A stretch of 64,000 bases of DNA, taken from contig CP170561.1 of the NCBI GenBank assembly GCA_042701975.1, positions 1,054,001 to 1,118,000 on the forward strand. The letters are read 5' to 3'. The notes below the pieces were generated by a model that saw only the letters and a program-made list of their open reading frames with translations, was not told the origin of the DNA and searched no databases. The first letter of the stretch is position 1. Each line of letters begins with the position of its first letter. The stretch comes from JAFALK01 sp042701975. Its GTDB lineage: Bacteria > Pseudomonadota > Gammaproteobacteria > Burkholderiales > Burkholderiaceae_C. The translations under genes and the position numbers were made by a program. This document shows, one piece after another, positions 46,909-54,789 of the stretch.

Positions 46909-46924
46909 ACGGCATATATGCCGT
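46909..46924. promoter_or_regulatory. Perfect 16-bp palindrome, likely HTH operator
   Basis: ACGGCATATATGCCGT lies between the mutator-like operon and the divergent HTH gene. A further GGCAT half-site lies just to the right. It is probably the operator of the HTH protein encoded at 46959. Confidence 0.65.
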
Positions 46925-46958
46925 GGCCTGATTATGGCATGACTGAAATGCTGAGGGC

Positions 46959-47270
46959 GTGATTCAAAAAGGGCCTTCCGTCTCAAAGCGAACAGCTGTC
47001 CGAGCAGCGCCGCGTTCAGATTCCTTCGATCCAATCGTGGCAAGCGCGTGTGGCTCGGTTCTTCGCGCGTGGCGACTTGAACGCGAGATTGCGCAGGACG
47101 CTTTTGCCCTTTTGGCCGGTGTGGATCGGTCGTATTACGGCAAATTGGAACGCGGCGAACGTCAGCCGTCGTTGTCCGTCTTGATCAAGTGCGCTAACGC
47201 CTTTGCAGCGCCTGCTTCTACCTTGATGGCCGAAATCGAGAAGCAGTTGGTGCGTTTGAGGTCCACCTAG
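46959..47270 (+). CDS. XRE-family HTH regulator, copy B of the cassette
   Basis: 103 residues, GTG start. Cro/C1 HTH (WRLEREIAQDAFALLAGVDR then SYYGKLERGERQPSLSVLI) after a polar N-terminal extension that may be overcalled. Same position and direction as the HTH gene in copy A but a different sequence. It ends 29 bp from the convergent integrase end. Confidence 0.8.
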   Translation: MIQKGPSVSKRTAVRAAPRSDSFDPIVASACGSVLRAWRLEREIAQDAFALLAGVDRSYYGKLERGERQPSLSVLIKCANAFAAPASTLMAEIEKQLVRLRST

Positions 47271-47299
47271 CACCGAGAGGCATCTCCTGAATGGAGACC

Positions 47300-48511
47300 T
47301 CAAGCCTCGCGCTTAAACCGCCCGACGATCACCTTGCCCGTCGACATCAGAGACTCAATGTAGTCCGCCCAGAACTGCAGCATCTTGCGCCTCTGCGGCG
47401 CATATTCAGCCTTGTTATAGACACCCCGCACGCCGCCAATGGTGTGGTTCAAGGCCTTCTCAACCACGTCGGAAGACCAACCGTTCTCGTGGAGCAGGGT
47501 CGACGCTGTACGGCGCAAGTCATGAATCGTGAAAGAAGGGATCGGCTGGTTCTGAAGCGCAGTCTTGAGCGCCGTGTTGATCGCGTTGTGTGCAAAGGGC
47601 TTCGTCAAGCTACCGCGTCCGGGCAGCACCAGCTCACTCGTGCCCGCAAGCAACTTCAACTCGCGGAAGGTTTCGACAGCTTGGCGCGAGAGGAAAACGA
47701 TGTGCGGCTTGCCGGTCTTCGAGTTCTCGGCCGGGATGTGCCATTCGGCTTGTTCCAGGTCCACATGCACCCAGCGAGCGCGCAGCAGCTCGGACTTGCG
47801 CACCATGGTCAGCAAGATCAGGTGCAGACCCAGTTTGAACTGCCGGCGGATGTTCGACGCGAACGCCGCCCGCAGGAACGTGCCGATTTCGGTGGGCGCC
47901 AGAGCCCGATCTCGGGCCTTGGCCCTGTGGACATGGCGCATGGGCAGCGCCAAGACGGGGTTGTGTGCAACCAAGCCGCAGGTCTGTGCGTAGTCGAACA
48001 TCCGCTTCAGCACGCCACGCAGTGCGCCCGCCGCGGCGTCGAAGCCCTCCGCCTTCTTGCGCCAGATGATCGTCCGCACGTCGTCGGTCGAGACCTCTCC
48101 GACGGCCTTCTGACCGATGGCCGGCAAGATCGACTTTTCGAAGTAGCGGCGAGGGATCGTGGTGTCCTTGCGATCCTTCTCCACGATCTCTCGGAAGAAG
48201 CGTTCACCGAATTCGGCCACGGTCGTGGTCTGTGCTGCGGCAATTTTGGCCAACTGCTTTTGCTTAGCCGGCGAGCCGCCCATCGCCGCAGCTTGGCCGG
48301 CCTCATCGCGCTTGATGCGCGCGTTGCGAAGCGTCAGGTCCGGGTACTTGCCCAGCGTCACCTTTTCCTGCTTGCCGTTCAGCGTGTAGCGATAGCGCCA
48401 GATGACACCGCCCGTCGGAAAGACCTCGACGTATAGGCCTCGCTCGTCAGACACCGTGTACGGCTTGTCCCTGGGCTTCAGCGCCTTCAGCGCAATGTCC
48501 GTAAGAGCCAT
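47300..48511 (-). CDS. P4-type tyrosine integrase (DUF4102 N-terminus)
   Basis: 403 residues. N-terminal arm-binding DUF4102 domain (MALTDIALKALKPRDKPYTV), then a tyrosine recombinase with catalytic R in TMVRKSELLRARW, K in NSKTGKPH, HxxR in TIHDLRRTAST, H in LNHTIGG and Y in GVYNKAEY. All catalytic residues are present. It sits at the mnmE border of the element, reading away from mnmE, as expected for an integrase that targets that site. GGGAGG precedes the ATG at 48511; the longer frame to 48574 is less likely. Confidence 0.93.
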   Translation of the reverse strand: MALTDIALKALKPRDKPYTVSDERGLYVEVFPTGGVIWRYRYTLNGKQEKVTLGKYPDLTLRNARIKRDEAGQAAAMGGSPAKQKQLAKIAAAQTTTVAEFGERFFREIVEKDRKDTTIPRRYFEKSILPAIGQKAVGEVSTDDVRTIIWRKKAEGFDAAAGALRGVLKRMFDYAQTCGLVAHNPVLALPMRHVHRAKARDRALAPTEIGTFLRAAFASNIRRQFKLGLHLILLTMVRKSELLRARWVHVDLEQAEWHIPAENSKTGKPHIVFLSRQAVETFRELKLLAGTSELVLPGRGSLTKPFAHNAINTALKTALQNQPIPSFTIHDLRRTASTLLHENGWSSDVVEKALNHTIGGVRGVYNKAEYAPQRRKMLQFWADYIESLMSTGKVIVGRFKREA

Positions 48512-48535
48512 GAGAGCCTCCCCTCGGCCAATTTT

Positions 48536-48596
48536 TAGTCCAAGTAGAGCCGATTGCAAGTCAAAAGCGATCACTTGGACTAGAACTTGGACTAAA
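48536..48596. repeat. TTGGACTA repeats, probable integrase arm-type sites
   Basis: Three copies of TTGGACTA lie between the integrase start and the att site (one inverted at 48536-48543, two direct between 48575 and 48596). Two TTGGACT copies are found beside the left att repeat (25450-25468). This spacing fits arm-binding sites for the integrase. Confidence 0.6.
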
Positions 48597-48676
48597 GGCG
48601 CGGAAGCTGTGGCGAAACAAGCCGGGACTACAATGGACCACTAAGTTATTGATATTAAATACAAACTCTGAATTTC

Positions 48677-48737
48677 AGAGACTTACCGGGACGTCCTGAG
48701 ACCGCCTGAAACCTCATGGTCATTTGCCGATGCAGAA
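48677..48737. repeat. Right attachment site (attR), overlapping the mnmE 3' end
   Basis: 61 bp matching 25331-25389. Its right part is the last codons and stop of mnmE (FCIGK). SGI1-type islands use the same gene end. The gene is kept intact by the repeat. Confidence 0.72.
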
Positions 48738-50105
48738 GCGGCTGAAGATCTCGCCCAGCAATTCGTCCGCGCTGAAGGCGCCGGTGATCTCGCCCAGCGC
48801 GTCGTGCGCCAGACGCAGCTCCTCGGCCAGCAGATCCAACGCCGGCGGCTCGCTCGTGGCGACGGCGTAGGCCAGCTCCAGATGGTTGCGCGTGCGGCCC
48901 AGCGCATGCACGTGACGCTCGCGCGCGATGAAGAGCCCTTCGGGCACGGCGTGCCAGCCGGCCTGTTCGAGCAGGCGATGGCGCAGCACGTCCAGGCCCT
49001 CGCCGGATTTGGCGGAAAGAAGCAGCGCGCCCTCGGGCAGCTGCGCCAACTGCGCTTTCGGCACAGCGTCGGCCTTGTTGAAGACCTGCAGGATCCGTTC
49101 CGGCGAGATGCCGGCCAGGCGCTCGTTGATGCGCCGGTCCTCGGCCTCGTACTCCGGCTGGCCGATGCGGGTGAGGTCGTGCAGGAAGAGCAGCACGTCC
49201 GCATCCTCGATGGCATCCCAGCTGCGCGAGACGCCGATGCGTTCAACTTCATCCTCGGTGTCGCGCAGGCCGGCGGTGTCGCTGACGTGCAAGGGCACGC
49301 CTTCGATCTGGATGGTCTGGCTGACCTTGTCGCGCGTGGTGCCGGCGATCGGCGTGACGATGGCCAGCTCGGCGCCGGCGAGCATGTTGAGCAGACTGCT
49401 CTTGCCCACGTTCGGCTGGCCCGCCAGCACGACCTTGATGCCTTCGCGCAGCAGCGCGCCCTGGCGGGTGCGGTCGAGCACGGCATCGAGCTGGGCGGTG
49501 AGGCGCGTGAGCTGGCCCAGCGCGTCGGCCTGCTGCAGGAAGTCGATCTCTTCTTCGGGGAAGTCGAGCGTGGCTTCGACGAGCATGCGCAACTTGATCA
49601 GCGCATCGCGCAGCACGCCGACCTCGTGCGAGAGCGCGCCTGAGAGCGCACGGCCCGCACTGCGTGCAGCGGCCTCGGTGCTGGCGTCGATGAGGTCGGC
49701 CACGGCCTCGGCCTGGGCGAGGTCGAGCTTGCCATTGAGGAAGGCGCGTTGCGTGAACTCGCCGGGCTCGGCCAGACGCACGTTCAGCTCCGTGCCGGCT
49801 TCCAGGCAGCGGGCGAGCAGCAGCTGCAGCACGACGGGGCCGCCGTGGGCCTGCAGCTCCAGCACGTGTTCGCCGGTGTAGGAATGCGGGGCGGGAAAGT
49901 GCAGCGCCAGGCCTTCGTCGATGGCTCGACCGGCTGCGTCTTTGAAGGGCAGGTAGTGCGCCTCGCGGGGCCGCAACTCGCGGCCGCAGACGGCGTCGAT
50001 GATGGGCGTTAGGGAAAAGCGGCTGGAGACGCGGATGATGCCCACGGCGCCGCGTCCGGGTGCGGTGGCAATGGCGGCGATGGGGTCTGAATGGCGCGAC
50101 AGCAT
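48720..50105 (-). CDS. mnmE: tRNA uridine-5-carboxymethylaminomethyl(34) synthesis GTPase MnmE
   Basis: 461 residues: an N-terminal tetrahydrofolate-binding domain, a helical domain, and an embedded G domain with GQPNVGKSSLLN, DTAGLRDTED and NKADAV, ending with the conserved SRFCIGK whose Cys is catalytic. With MnmG it modifies U34 of tRNAs. Complete despite integration at its 3' end. Confidence 0.95.
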   Translation of the reverse strand: MLSRHSDPIAAIATAPGRGAVGIIRVSSRFSLTPIIDAVCGRELRPREAHYLPFKDAAGRAIDEGLALHFPAPHSYTGEHVLELQAHGGPVVLQLLLARCLEAGTELNVRLAEPGEFTQRAFLNGKLDLAQAEAVADLIDASTEAAARSAGRALSGALSHEVGVLRDALIKLRMLVEATLDFPEEEIDFLQQADALGQLTRLTAQLDAVLDRTRQGALLREGIKVVLAGQPNVGKSSLLNMLAGAELAIVTPIAGTTRDKVSQTIQIEGVPLHVSDTAGLRDTEDEVERIGVSRSWDAIEDADVLLFLHDLTRIGQPEYEAEDRRINERLAGISPERILQVFNKADAVPKAQLAQLPEGALLLSAKSGEGLDVLRHRLLEQAGWHAVPEGLFIARERHVHALGRTRNHLELAYAVATSEPPALDLLAEELRLAHDALGEITGAFSADELLGEIFSRFCIGK

Positions 50106-50274
50106 CGGCGAATTCTCACCGATGCTGTGGCTTTCATGTATGGCGCGGGGGAGGCCTGATGGCAGCTTCTCGTGAGGCTGTCATGCTGACCGTTGCTTCA
50201 CCGGGGAACCTCCCAGTCGGTGAATTCTTCTGCCCCGCATGGGTTCGTATTGAATACCTCTGCGCGCCAATGAA

Positions 50275-50297
50275 AAAGCCCCCAGGCAGGGGGCTTT
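50275..50297 (-). terminator. Rho-independent terminator after yidC
   Basis: On the minus strand the stem AAAGCCCCC / GGGGGCTTT with a 5-nt loop is followed by a T-run. It separates the rpmH-rnpA-yidD-yidC operon from mnmE. Confidence 0.85.
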
Positions 50298-50332
50298 GTT
50301 CATTTGCTTTTCGTGAAATCGGTCCTTGCCGA

Positions 50333-52066
50333 TCAGCCCTTGCCGTTCACACCGAGCTGGCGATTGATGAACCACTGTTGCGCGATCGTCAGCAGATTGT
50401 TCGTCAGCCAGTACAGCACCAGGCCCGAGGGGAAGACGAAGAACATGACGCCGAACATGACGGGCATGATCCACATCATCTTGGCCTGCACGGGGTCCGT
50501 CGGCGTGGGGTTCAACCACGTCTGCACCAGGCTCGAGGCCATCATGATCAGCGGCAGGATGAAGTACGGATCACGCTGCGAGAGGTCGGTGATCCAACCC
50601 AGCCACGGCGCACCGCGCATCTCGACGGAGGACAGCAGCACCCAGTACAGGCCCATGAAGAAGGGCATCTGCACGAGGATGGGCAGGCAGGAGCCCAGCG
50701 GGTTGATCTTCTCTTCGCGGTAGATGCGCATCATCTCCTGCTGCTTGCCGGCCGGGTCGTCCTTGAAGCGCTCGTTCAATGCCTGGATGCGCGGCGCCAC
50801 GGCCTTCATCTTGCCCATGGAGCGGTAGGCGCTGGCGTTGAGCCAGTAGAAGGCGATCTTGAGCAGCACGACGAGCGCGATGATGGCCCAGCCCCAGTTG
50901 CCGATCAGCTTGTGCAGGTGGTCGAGCAGCCAGAACAGCGGTTGCGACAAGGCCTTGAAGATGCCGTAGTCCTTGACCAGCTGCAGGTTGGGCGCCAGGG
51001 CCGCGAGCTTGTTCTCTTCCTGCGGGCCGATGAAGAGGCGGTCGTCCTGCGATTCGCTGGCGCCCGGGGCGAGCTGCGGCAGGGTGAACAGCATGCCGAC
51101 GCGGTACAGCTGCGGATTGCTGCCGGCCACCTTCTGCACGAAGAACTCGCGCTCGCCCTTGCTCTCGGGGAGCCAGGCGCTGGTGAAGTAGTGCTGGATC
51201 ATCGCGACCCAGCCGTCGTTCGCCTGCTTCGCGATGTCGACCTTGCCTTCGTCGATGTCCTTGAACTTCAGCGTGTGGAACTTGCCCGCCTCGCTGTAGA
51301 CGGCCGGGCCGGTGAAGGCGCTGGGCGCCATCGACGGGCCGCTCTTGATCTCGTGGCCATCACGCACCAGCTGCAGGTACAGCTGCGGCGTGATCGGCGC
51401 AGTGCCGGTGTTGACGATCTCATGGCGGACGCCGACGACGTAATCGCCGCGCTTGAAGGTGAAGGTCTTGATGAGCTTGACGCCGCCCACTTCGGGCGAT
51501 TCCATCTTGACCACGAGCTGGTCCTGGCCGTCCTTGAGCTCACGCTCGCCGGGCAGCGCCTTGAGCACCGTCATGTGCGTGGGCAGGGCCTCGCCCTTGG
51601 CGCCCAGCAGGCCGGTCTGTGCGGCGTAGCCGCGCTGCGTGTCCATCAGCACGATGGGCGGATGCAAGACGTCAACCTTCTTCTTCAGGCCCACGGCCTG
51701 CATGATCGGGTCGAAGAGCTCGGGCTCGGGGTTGTCCAGGTACTGGGGCAGCTCGGCGCGCACGATGGTGCCGCCTTGCGTGCTCAGGGTCACGTCCAGC
51801 ACGTCGGTGCGGATGCGCACGGGTTCGATCGGCAGGGCAGCAGCGGGGCCGCTGGCCGCGCCTTCAGCGGCGCTGGCGGCTGAGGCCATGGTCGGGGCTG
51901 CGCTGCTGGCGGCACCTGCCGGCGAGGAAGCCGAAGCCTGGACGGCCTTCGGAGCCGACGGCGCGAACATCGAGGCATGGCCGTTGTACTTCTGCCAGCC
52001 ATCCCACAACAGGATGAGCGACATGGTGAACACCACCCAGAGGATGGTGCGACGGATATCAGTCAT
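50333..52066 (-). CDS. yidC: Membrane protein insertase YidC
   Basis: 577 residues: an N-terminal helix (TILWVVFTMSLILLWDGW), a large periplasmic domain after an Ala/Ser-rich linker, then the conserved insertase core with five helices (GNWGWAIIALVVLL, PILVQMPFFMGLYWVLL). It inserts and folds inner membrane proteins with or without SecYEG. The start overlaps the yidD end by 8 bp. Confidence 0.95.
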   Translation of the reverse strand: MTDIRRTILWVVFTMSLILLWDGWQKYNGHASMFAPSAPKAVQASASSPAGAASSAAPTMASAASAAEGAASGPAAALPIEPVRIRTDVLDVTLSTQGGTIVRAELPQYLDNPEPELFDPIMQAVGLKKKVDVLHPPIVLMDTQRGYAAQTGLLGAKGEALPTHMTVLKALPGERELKDGQDQLVVKMESPEVGGVKLIKTFTFKRGDYVVGVRHEIVNTGTAPITPQLYLQLVRDGHEIKSGPSMAPSAFTGPAVYSEAGKFHTLKFKDIDEGKVDIAKQANDGWVAMIQHYFTSAWLPESKGEREFFVQKVAGSNPQLYRVGMLFTLPQLAPGASESQDDRLFIGPQEENKLAALAPNLQLVKDYGIFKALSQPLFWLLDHLHKLIGNWGWAIIALVVLLKIAFYWLNASAYRSMGKMKAVAPRIQALNERFKDDPAGKQQEMMRIYREEKINPLGSCLPILVQMPFFMGLYWVLLSSVEMRGAPWLGWITDLSQRDPYFILPLIMMASSLVQTWLNPTPTDPVQAKMMWIMPVMFGVMFFVFPSGLVLYWLTNNLLTIAQQWFINRQLGVNGKG

Positions 52067-52352
52067 GAGAAGGCTTCGGTTGGGGATTGGATGAAGAGGT
52101 CAGGCCCAGCTTGGTGAACAGGGCGGGCGGATTGTCAGGCACAGGATCGCAGCCGCCGCAGGACCAGGGGTTGCAGCGCAGCACGCGCGCCGCAGCCAGG
52201 TAGGAACCTGCGGCCGCGCCATGCTTGTTCAAGGCTTCCAGCGCGTAATTCGAGCAGCTCGGGTAATAGCGACAAACGGGGCCGATCCAGGCGCTGAACA
52301 GCAGCTGGTAGCCGCGCACGGCTTTGACGAGCAGCCAGCGAGCGGGGTTCAT
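52059..52352 (-). CDS. yidD: Membrane protein insertion efficiency factor YidD
   Basis: 97 residues with the family signature VKAVRGYQLLFSAWIGP and the three-cysteine core CRYYPSCSNYALEAL, CNPWSCGGCDPVP. It aids YidC-dependent insertion. The start overlaps the rnpA stop (ATGA); the longer open frame reaches into rnpA and is not used. Confidence 0.92.
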   Translation of the reverse strand: MNPARWLLVKAVRGYQLLFSAWIGPVCRYYPSCSNYALEALNKHGAAAGSYLAAARVLRCNPWSCGGCDPVPDNPPALFTKLGLTSSSNPQPKPSHD

Positions 52353-52813
52353 TTGATGCGCCCCAGCAGCTGGCTCAGCTCTTCGCGCACGGCCGAGCGC
52401 AGCGCGTCCGAAGCCGCGCTGACGAATTGCTTGCGATCGATGGGCGCGCGCAGGCGCACCACCCACAGGCCTGGTGGCAGGTCACTGCGGGCGGCAAAAG
52501 CAGCACGGATCTGGCGCTTGAGCAGGTTGCGCGTCACGGCGCGCTTGGCGTTGCGCTTGGGCACGATGGCCCCGAGCCAGGCCCCATCCACAACTGTGGG
52601 TGCAACTTGTGCAGGTCCTGTGGACAACTCACCATCCTCTGTGGACAACTCCACCGGAGCCGAAGCGTGCGATTGCTCAAGCAACCGGCGCGGCTTGGCC
52701 GGAACCGAGGGGGCCTCGGCCAGATGATGGATGGCAAAGTGGGGGCTGCGCAGGCGGCTGGGGCGTCCCAGCACGCGCTCAAAATCGGCCGATCGCAGGA
52801 TGCGGCCGATCAT
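52349..52813 (-). CDS. rnpA: Ribonuclease P protein component
   Basis: 154 residues, longer than the usual 115-125. The RNR motif KRNAKRAVTRNLLKRQIRAAF is intact. An extra stretch of about 30 residues (around 48-77, with repeated ELST) lies between the first beta strand region and the VPKRNAKR motif; at DNA level it holds repeated DnaA-box-like sequences. RnpA helps the RNA subunit process tRNA 5' ends. Confidence 0.93.
   Translation of the reverse strand: MIGRILRSADFERVLGRPSRLRSPHFAIHHLAEAPSVPAKPRRLLEQSHASAPVELSTEDGELSTGPAQVAPTVVDGAWLGAIVPKRNAKRAVTRNLLKRQIRAAFAARSDLPPGLWVVRLRAPIDRKQFVSAASDALRSAVREELSQLLGRIK
52584..52648. repeat. DnaA-box-like repeats within rnpA
   Basis: TGTGGACAA occurs at 52619-52627 and 52640-52648, exactly 21 bp apart, about two helical turns. 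Each differs from the reverse DnaA box TGTGGATAA at one position. CCATCCACA at 52584-52592 has seven of nine matches. They lie in the part of rnpA that is an insert compared with normal length. Confidence 0.5.
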
Positions 52814-52835
52814 GGTGTCGATTCCGGGAGGGGAA

Positions 52836-52970
52836 TCAGACAGCCAGGCGCTTGCGGCCCTTGGCGCGGCGTGCGTTGATGACGGCACGGCCGCCACGCG
52901 TCTTCATGCGGACGAGGAAGCCGTGGGTGCGGGCGCGGCGGGTCTTGGAGCCTTGGTAGGTACGCTTCAT
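52836..52970 (-). CDS. rpmH: 50S ribosomal protein L34
   Basis: 44 residues read from the sequence: MKRTYQGSKTRRARTHGFLV followed by the usual basic tail ending KRLAV. First gene of the rpmH-rnpA-yidD-yidC operon and divergent from dnaA. rnpA begins 22 bp downstream. Confidence 0.95.
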   Translation of the reverse strand: MKRTYQGSKTRRARTHGFLVRMKTRGGRAVINARRAKGRKRLAV

Positions 52971-53238
52971 GATTGAAAATCCCTTGAGAGTTCTCTGAAA
53001 GACGAGACGCCCCGAGGGATCCGCGTACCTATGAAGGTATAGGAAAGACCCGATCAGCGTCCTGGAAAACCCGCGATTACACCAGAACTTCGGACGAGGG
53101 TCAACGGGCGCGGGGACAAGGCGAAGGGATATAACGGGTTTACACCGGGCCGCTTAGCACAAAAATATCTGTGGATAACCGCCCATCGCGGACATCGAAA
53201 TCCGTAGAATCCGCGCCTCCAAGAACAAGTTTTCCACA
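52971..53238. promoter_or_regulatory. rpmH-dnaA intergenic region with DnaA boxes (candidate oriC/dnaA control)
   Basis: 268 bp between the divergent rpmH and dnaA genes. It has one perfect reverse DnaA box, TGTGGATAA at 53170-53178, and TTTTCCACA at 53230-53238 directly before the dnaA start, matching TTWTNCACA. These would autoregulate dnaA. Only two boxes were seen, few for a complete origin, so the location of oriC is uncertain. Confidence 0.65.
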
Positions 53239-54684
53239 ATGAGCGCAGATCTCTGGCAACGTGGCTGCGAAAGGCTGCAGGCGGAGCTTCCCGAACAGCA
53301 ATTCAACACCTGGATCCGCCCCCTGGCCCCCGCCACGGTGGCCGCGGATGAAGGTGCCGGCCTGCTTGTCCAGTTGCGCGTGCCCAACCGCTTCAAGCTG
53401 GACTGGATCCGCAATCAATATGCGGGCCGCATCGAATCCATCCTGACCGAACTGGCCGGCCAGCCGGCGCGGCTGGAGCTCGCCCTCGCCCCGCGCGAGG
53501 CCATGCCCGCGCGTCCGCTGCCCGCCAACCGTCCGGTGGCACTGGGCCAGGTGCTGAACAACGGCCTGCAGTCCGCGCCTCAGCAGCAGGCGCTGATCGA
53601 AGCTCCCGCCATCCACATCCCGGCCCAGGTCGCACCGGTGAACCCGGCCGCGCCGGCCTCGACCCGCCACCGCATCAACAGCGCGCTGACCTTTGACACG
53701 CTCGTCCCCGGCCGCGCCAACCAGATGGCCCGCACCGCAGCCCTGCACGTGGCCGGTGCTCCGGGTGCGATGTACAACCCGCTGTTCATCTATGGTGGCG
53801 TGGGCCTGGGCAAGACGCACTTGATCCACGCCGTGGGCAACGCCCTGCTCAAGGACAAGCCCGACGCCCGCGTGCTGTATCTGCATGCCGAGCAGTTCAT
53901 CTCGGACGTGGTCAAGAACTACCAGCGCAAGACCTTTGACGAGCTCAAGGCCAAGTACCACTCGCTGGACCTGCTGCTGATCGACGATGTGCAGTTCTTC
54001 GCCGGCAAGGACCGCACGCAGGAGGAGTTCTTCAACGCCTTCGAGGCCCTGCTGGCCAAGCGCGCCCACATCATCATGACTTCGGATACCTATCCGAAGG
54101 GGCTGGTGGACATCGACGAGCGGCTGACCAGCCGCTTCGACGCCGGCCTGACCGTCGCCATCGAGCCGCCCGAGCTGGAAATGCGCGTGGCCATCCTGAT
54201 CAAGAAGGCCGATGCCGAGGGCGCGCCCATGCCCGAGGACGTGGCCTTCTTCATCGCCAAGAACGTGCGCGCCAATGTGCGTGAGCTCGAAGGCGCCCTG
54301 CGCAAGGTGCTGGCCTACAGCCGCTTCTCGCACAAGGAAATCAACATCCAGCTGGCGCGCGAGGCCCTGAAGGACCTGCTGTCGATCCAGAACCGCCAGA
54401 TCTCGGTGGAGAACATCCAGAAGACGGTGGCCGACTTCTACAAGATCAAGGTCGCGGACATGTATTCCAAGAAGCGCCCGGCCTCGATCGCGCGTCCGCG
54501 CCAGATCGCCATGTACCTGGCCAAGGAGCTGACGCAGAAGAGCCTGCCCGAGATCGGCGAGCTGTTCGGCGGCCGTGACCACACCACCGTTTTGCACGCC
54601 GTTCGCAAGATCGGCGGCGAGCGCCAGAAGAACACCGAACTGAACCAGCAGCTTCACGTTCTGGAACAGACGCTGAAGGGGTAA
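53239..54684 (+). CDS. dnaA: Chromosomal replication initiator protein DnaA
   Basis: 481 residues: domain I (LWQRGCERLQAELPEQQFNT), variable linker, AAA+ domain with GGVGLGKTHL and DDVQFFAGK, and domain IV with the DnaA-box-binding motif LPEIGELFGGRDHTTVLHA. It binds DnaA boxes and opens oriC. Confidence 0.97.
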   Translation: MSADLWQRGCERLQAELPEQQFNTWIRPLAPATVAADEGAGLLVQLRVPNRFKLDWIRNQYAGRIESILTELAGQPARLELALAPREAMPARPLPANRPVALGQVLNNGLQSAPQQQALIEAPAIHIPAQVAPVNPAAPASTRHRINSALTFDTLVPGRANQMARTAALHVAGAPGAMYNPLFIYGGVGLGKTHLIHAVGNALLKDKPDARVLYLHAEQFISDVVKNYQRKTFDELKAKYHSLDLLLIDDVQFFAGKDRTQEEFFNAFEALLAKRAHIIMTSDTYPKGLVDIDERLTSRFDAGLTVAIEPPELEMRVAILIKKADAEGAPMPEDVAFFIAKNVRANVRELEGALRKVLAYSRFSHKEINIQLAREALKDLLSIQNRQISVENIQKTVADFYKIKVADMYSKKRPASIARPRQIAMYLAKELTQKSLPEIGELFGGRDHTTVLHAVRKIGGERQKNTELNQQLHVLEQTLKG

Positions 54685-54789
54685 GCCGCAGGCGAAAAGA
54701 CCTTCCGAATAGGTCAAAATGCGCGCTGTCGCTCCGGGCCACCCGGGCCACCCCCAATTTCAAACTCTTCCTGAAGCGGAGACCTCCAC

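Larger units (their letters stand above)
25331..48737. mobile_element. Integrative mobilizable element (defence island) at the 3' end of mnmE
   Basis: About 23.4 kb between imperfect direct repeats. It has a P4-type tyrosine integrase at the mnmE border, a relaxase and MobC-like gene but no type IV secretion genes, so transfer would need a helper. Cargo: NACHT-like NTPase with REase motif, HTH/LRAT pair, IetAS, an IS3-family IS, and a flavin-REase-STAND giant protein. The boundary call rests on the repeats plus integrase position; empty-site comparison was not possible. Confidence 0.7.

Noticed and set aside
48575..48737. tRNA gene as the integration target
   Set aside because: No cloverleaf could be drawn; the repeat matches the end of mnmE instead.
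53140..54717. 525-codon open frame opposite dnaA
   Set aside because: Antisense shadow with low-complexity Gly/Leu/Val-rich content.
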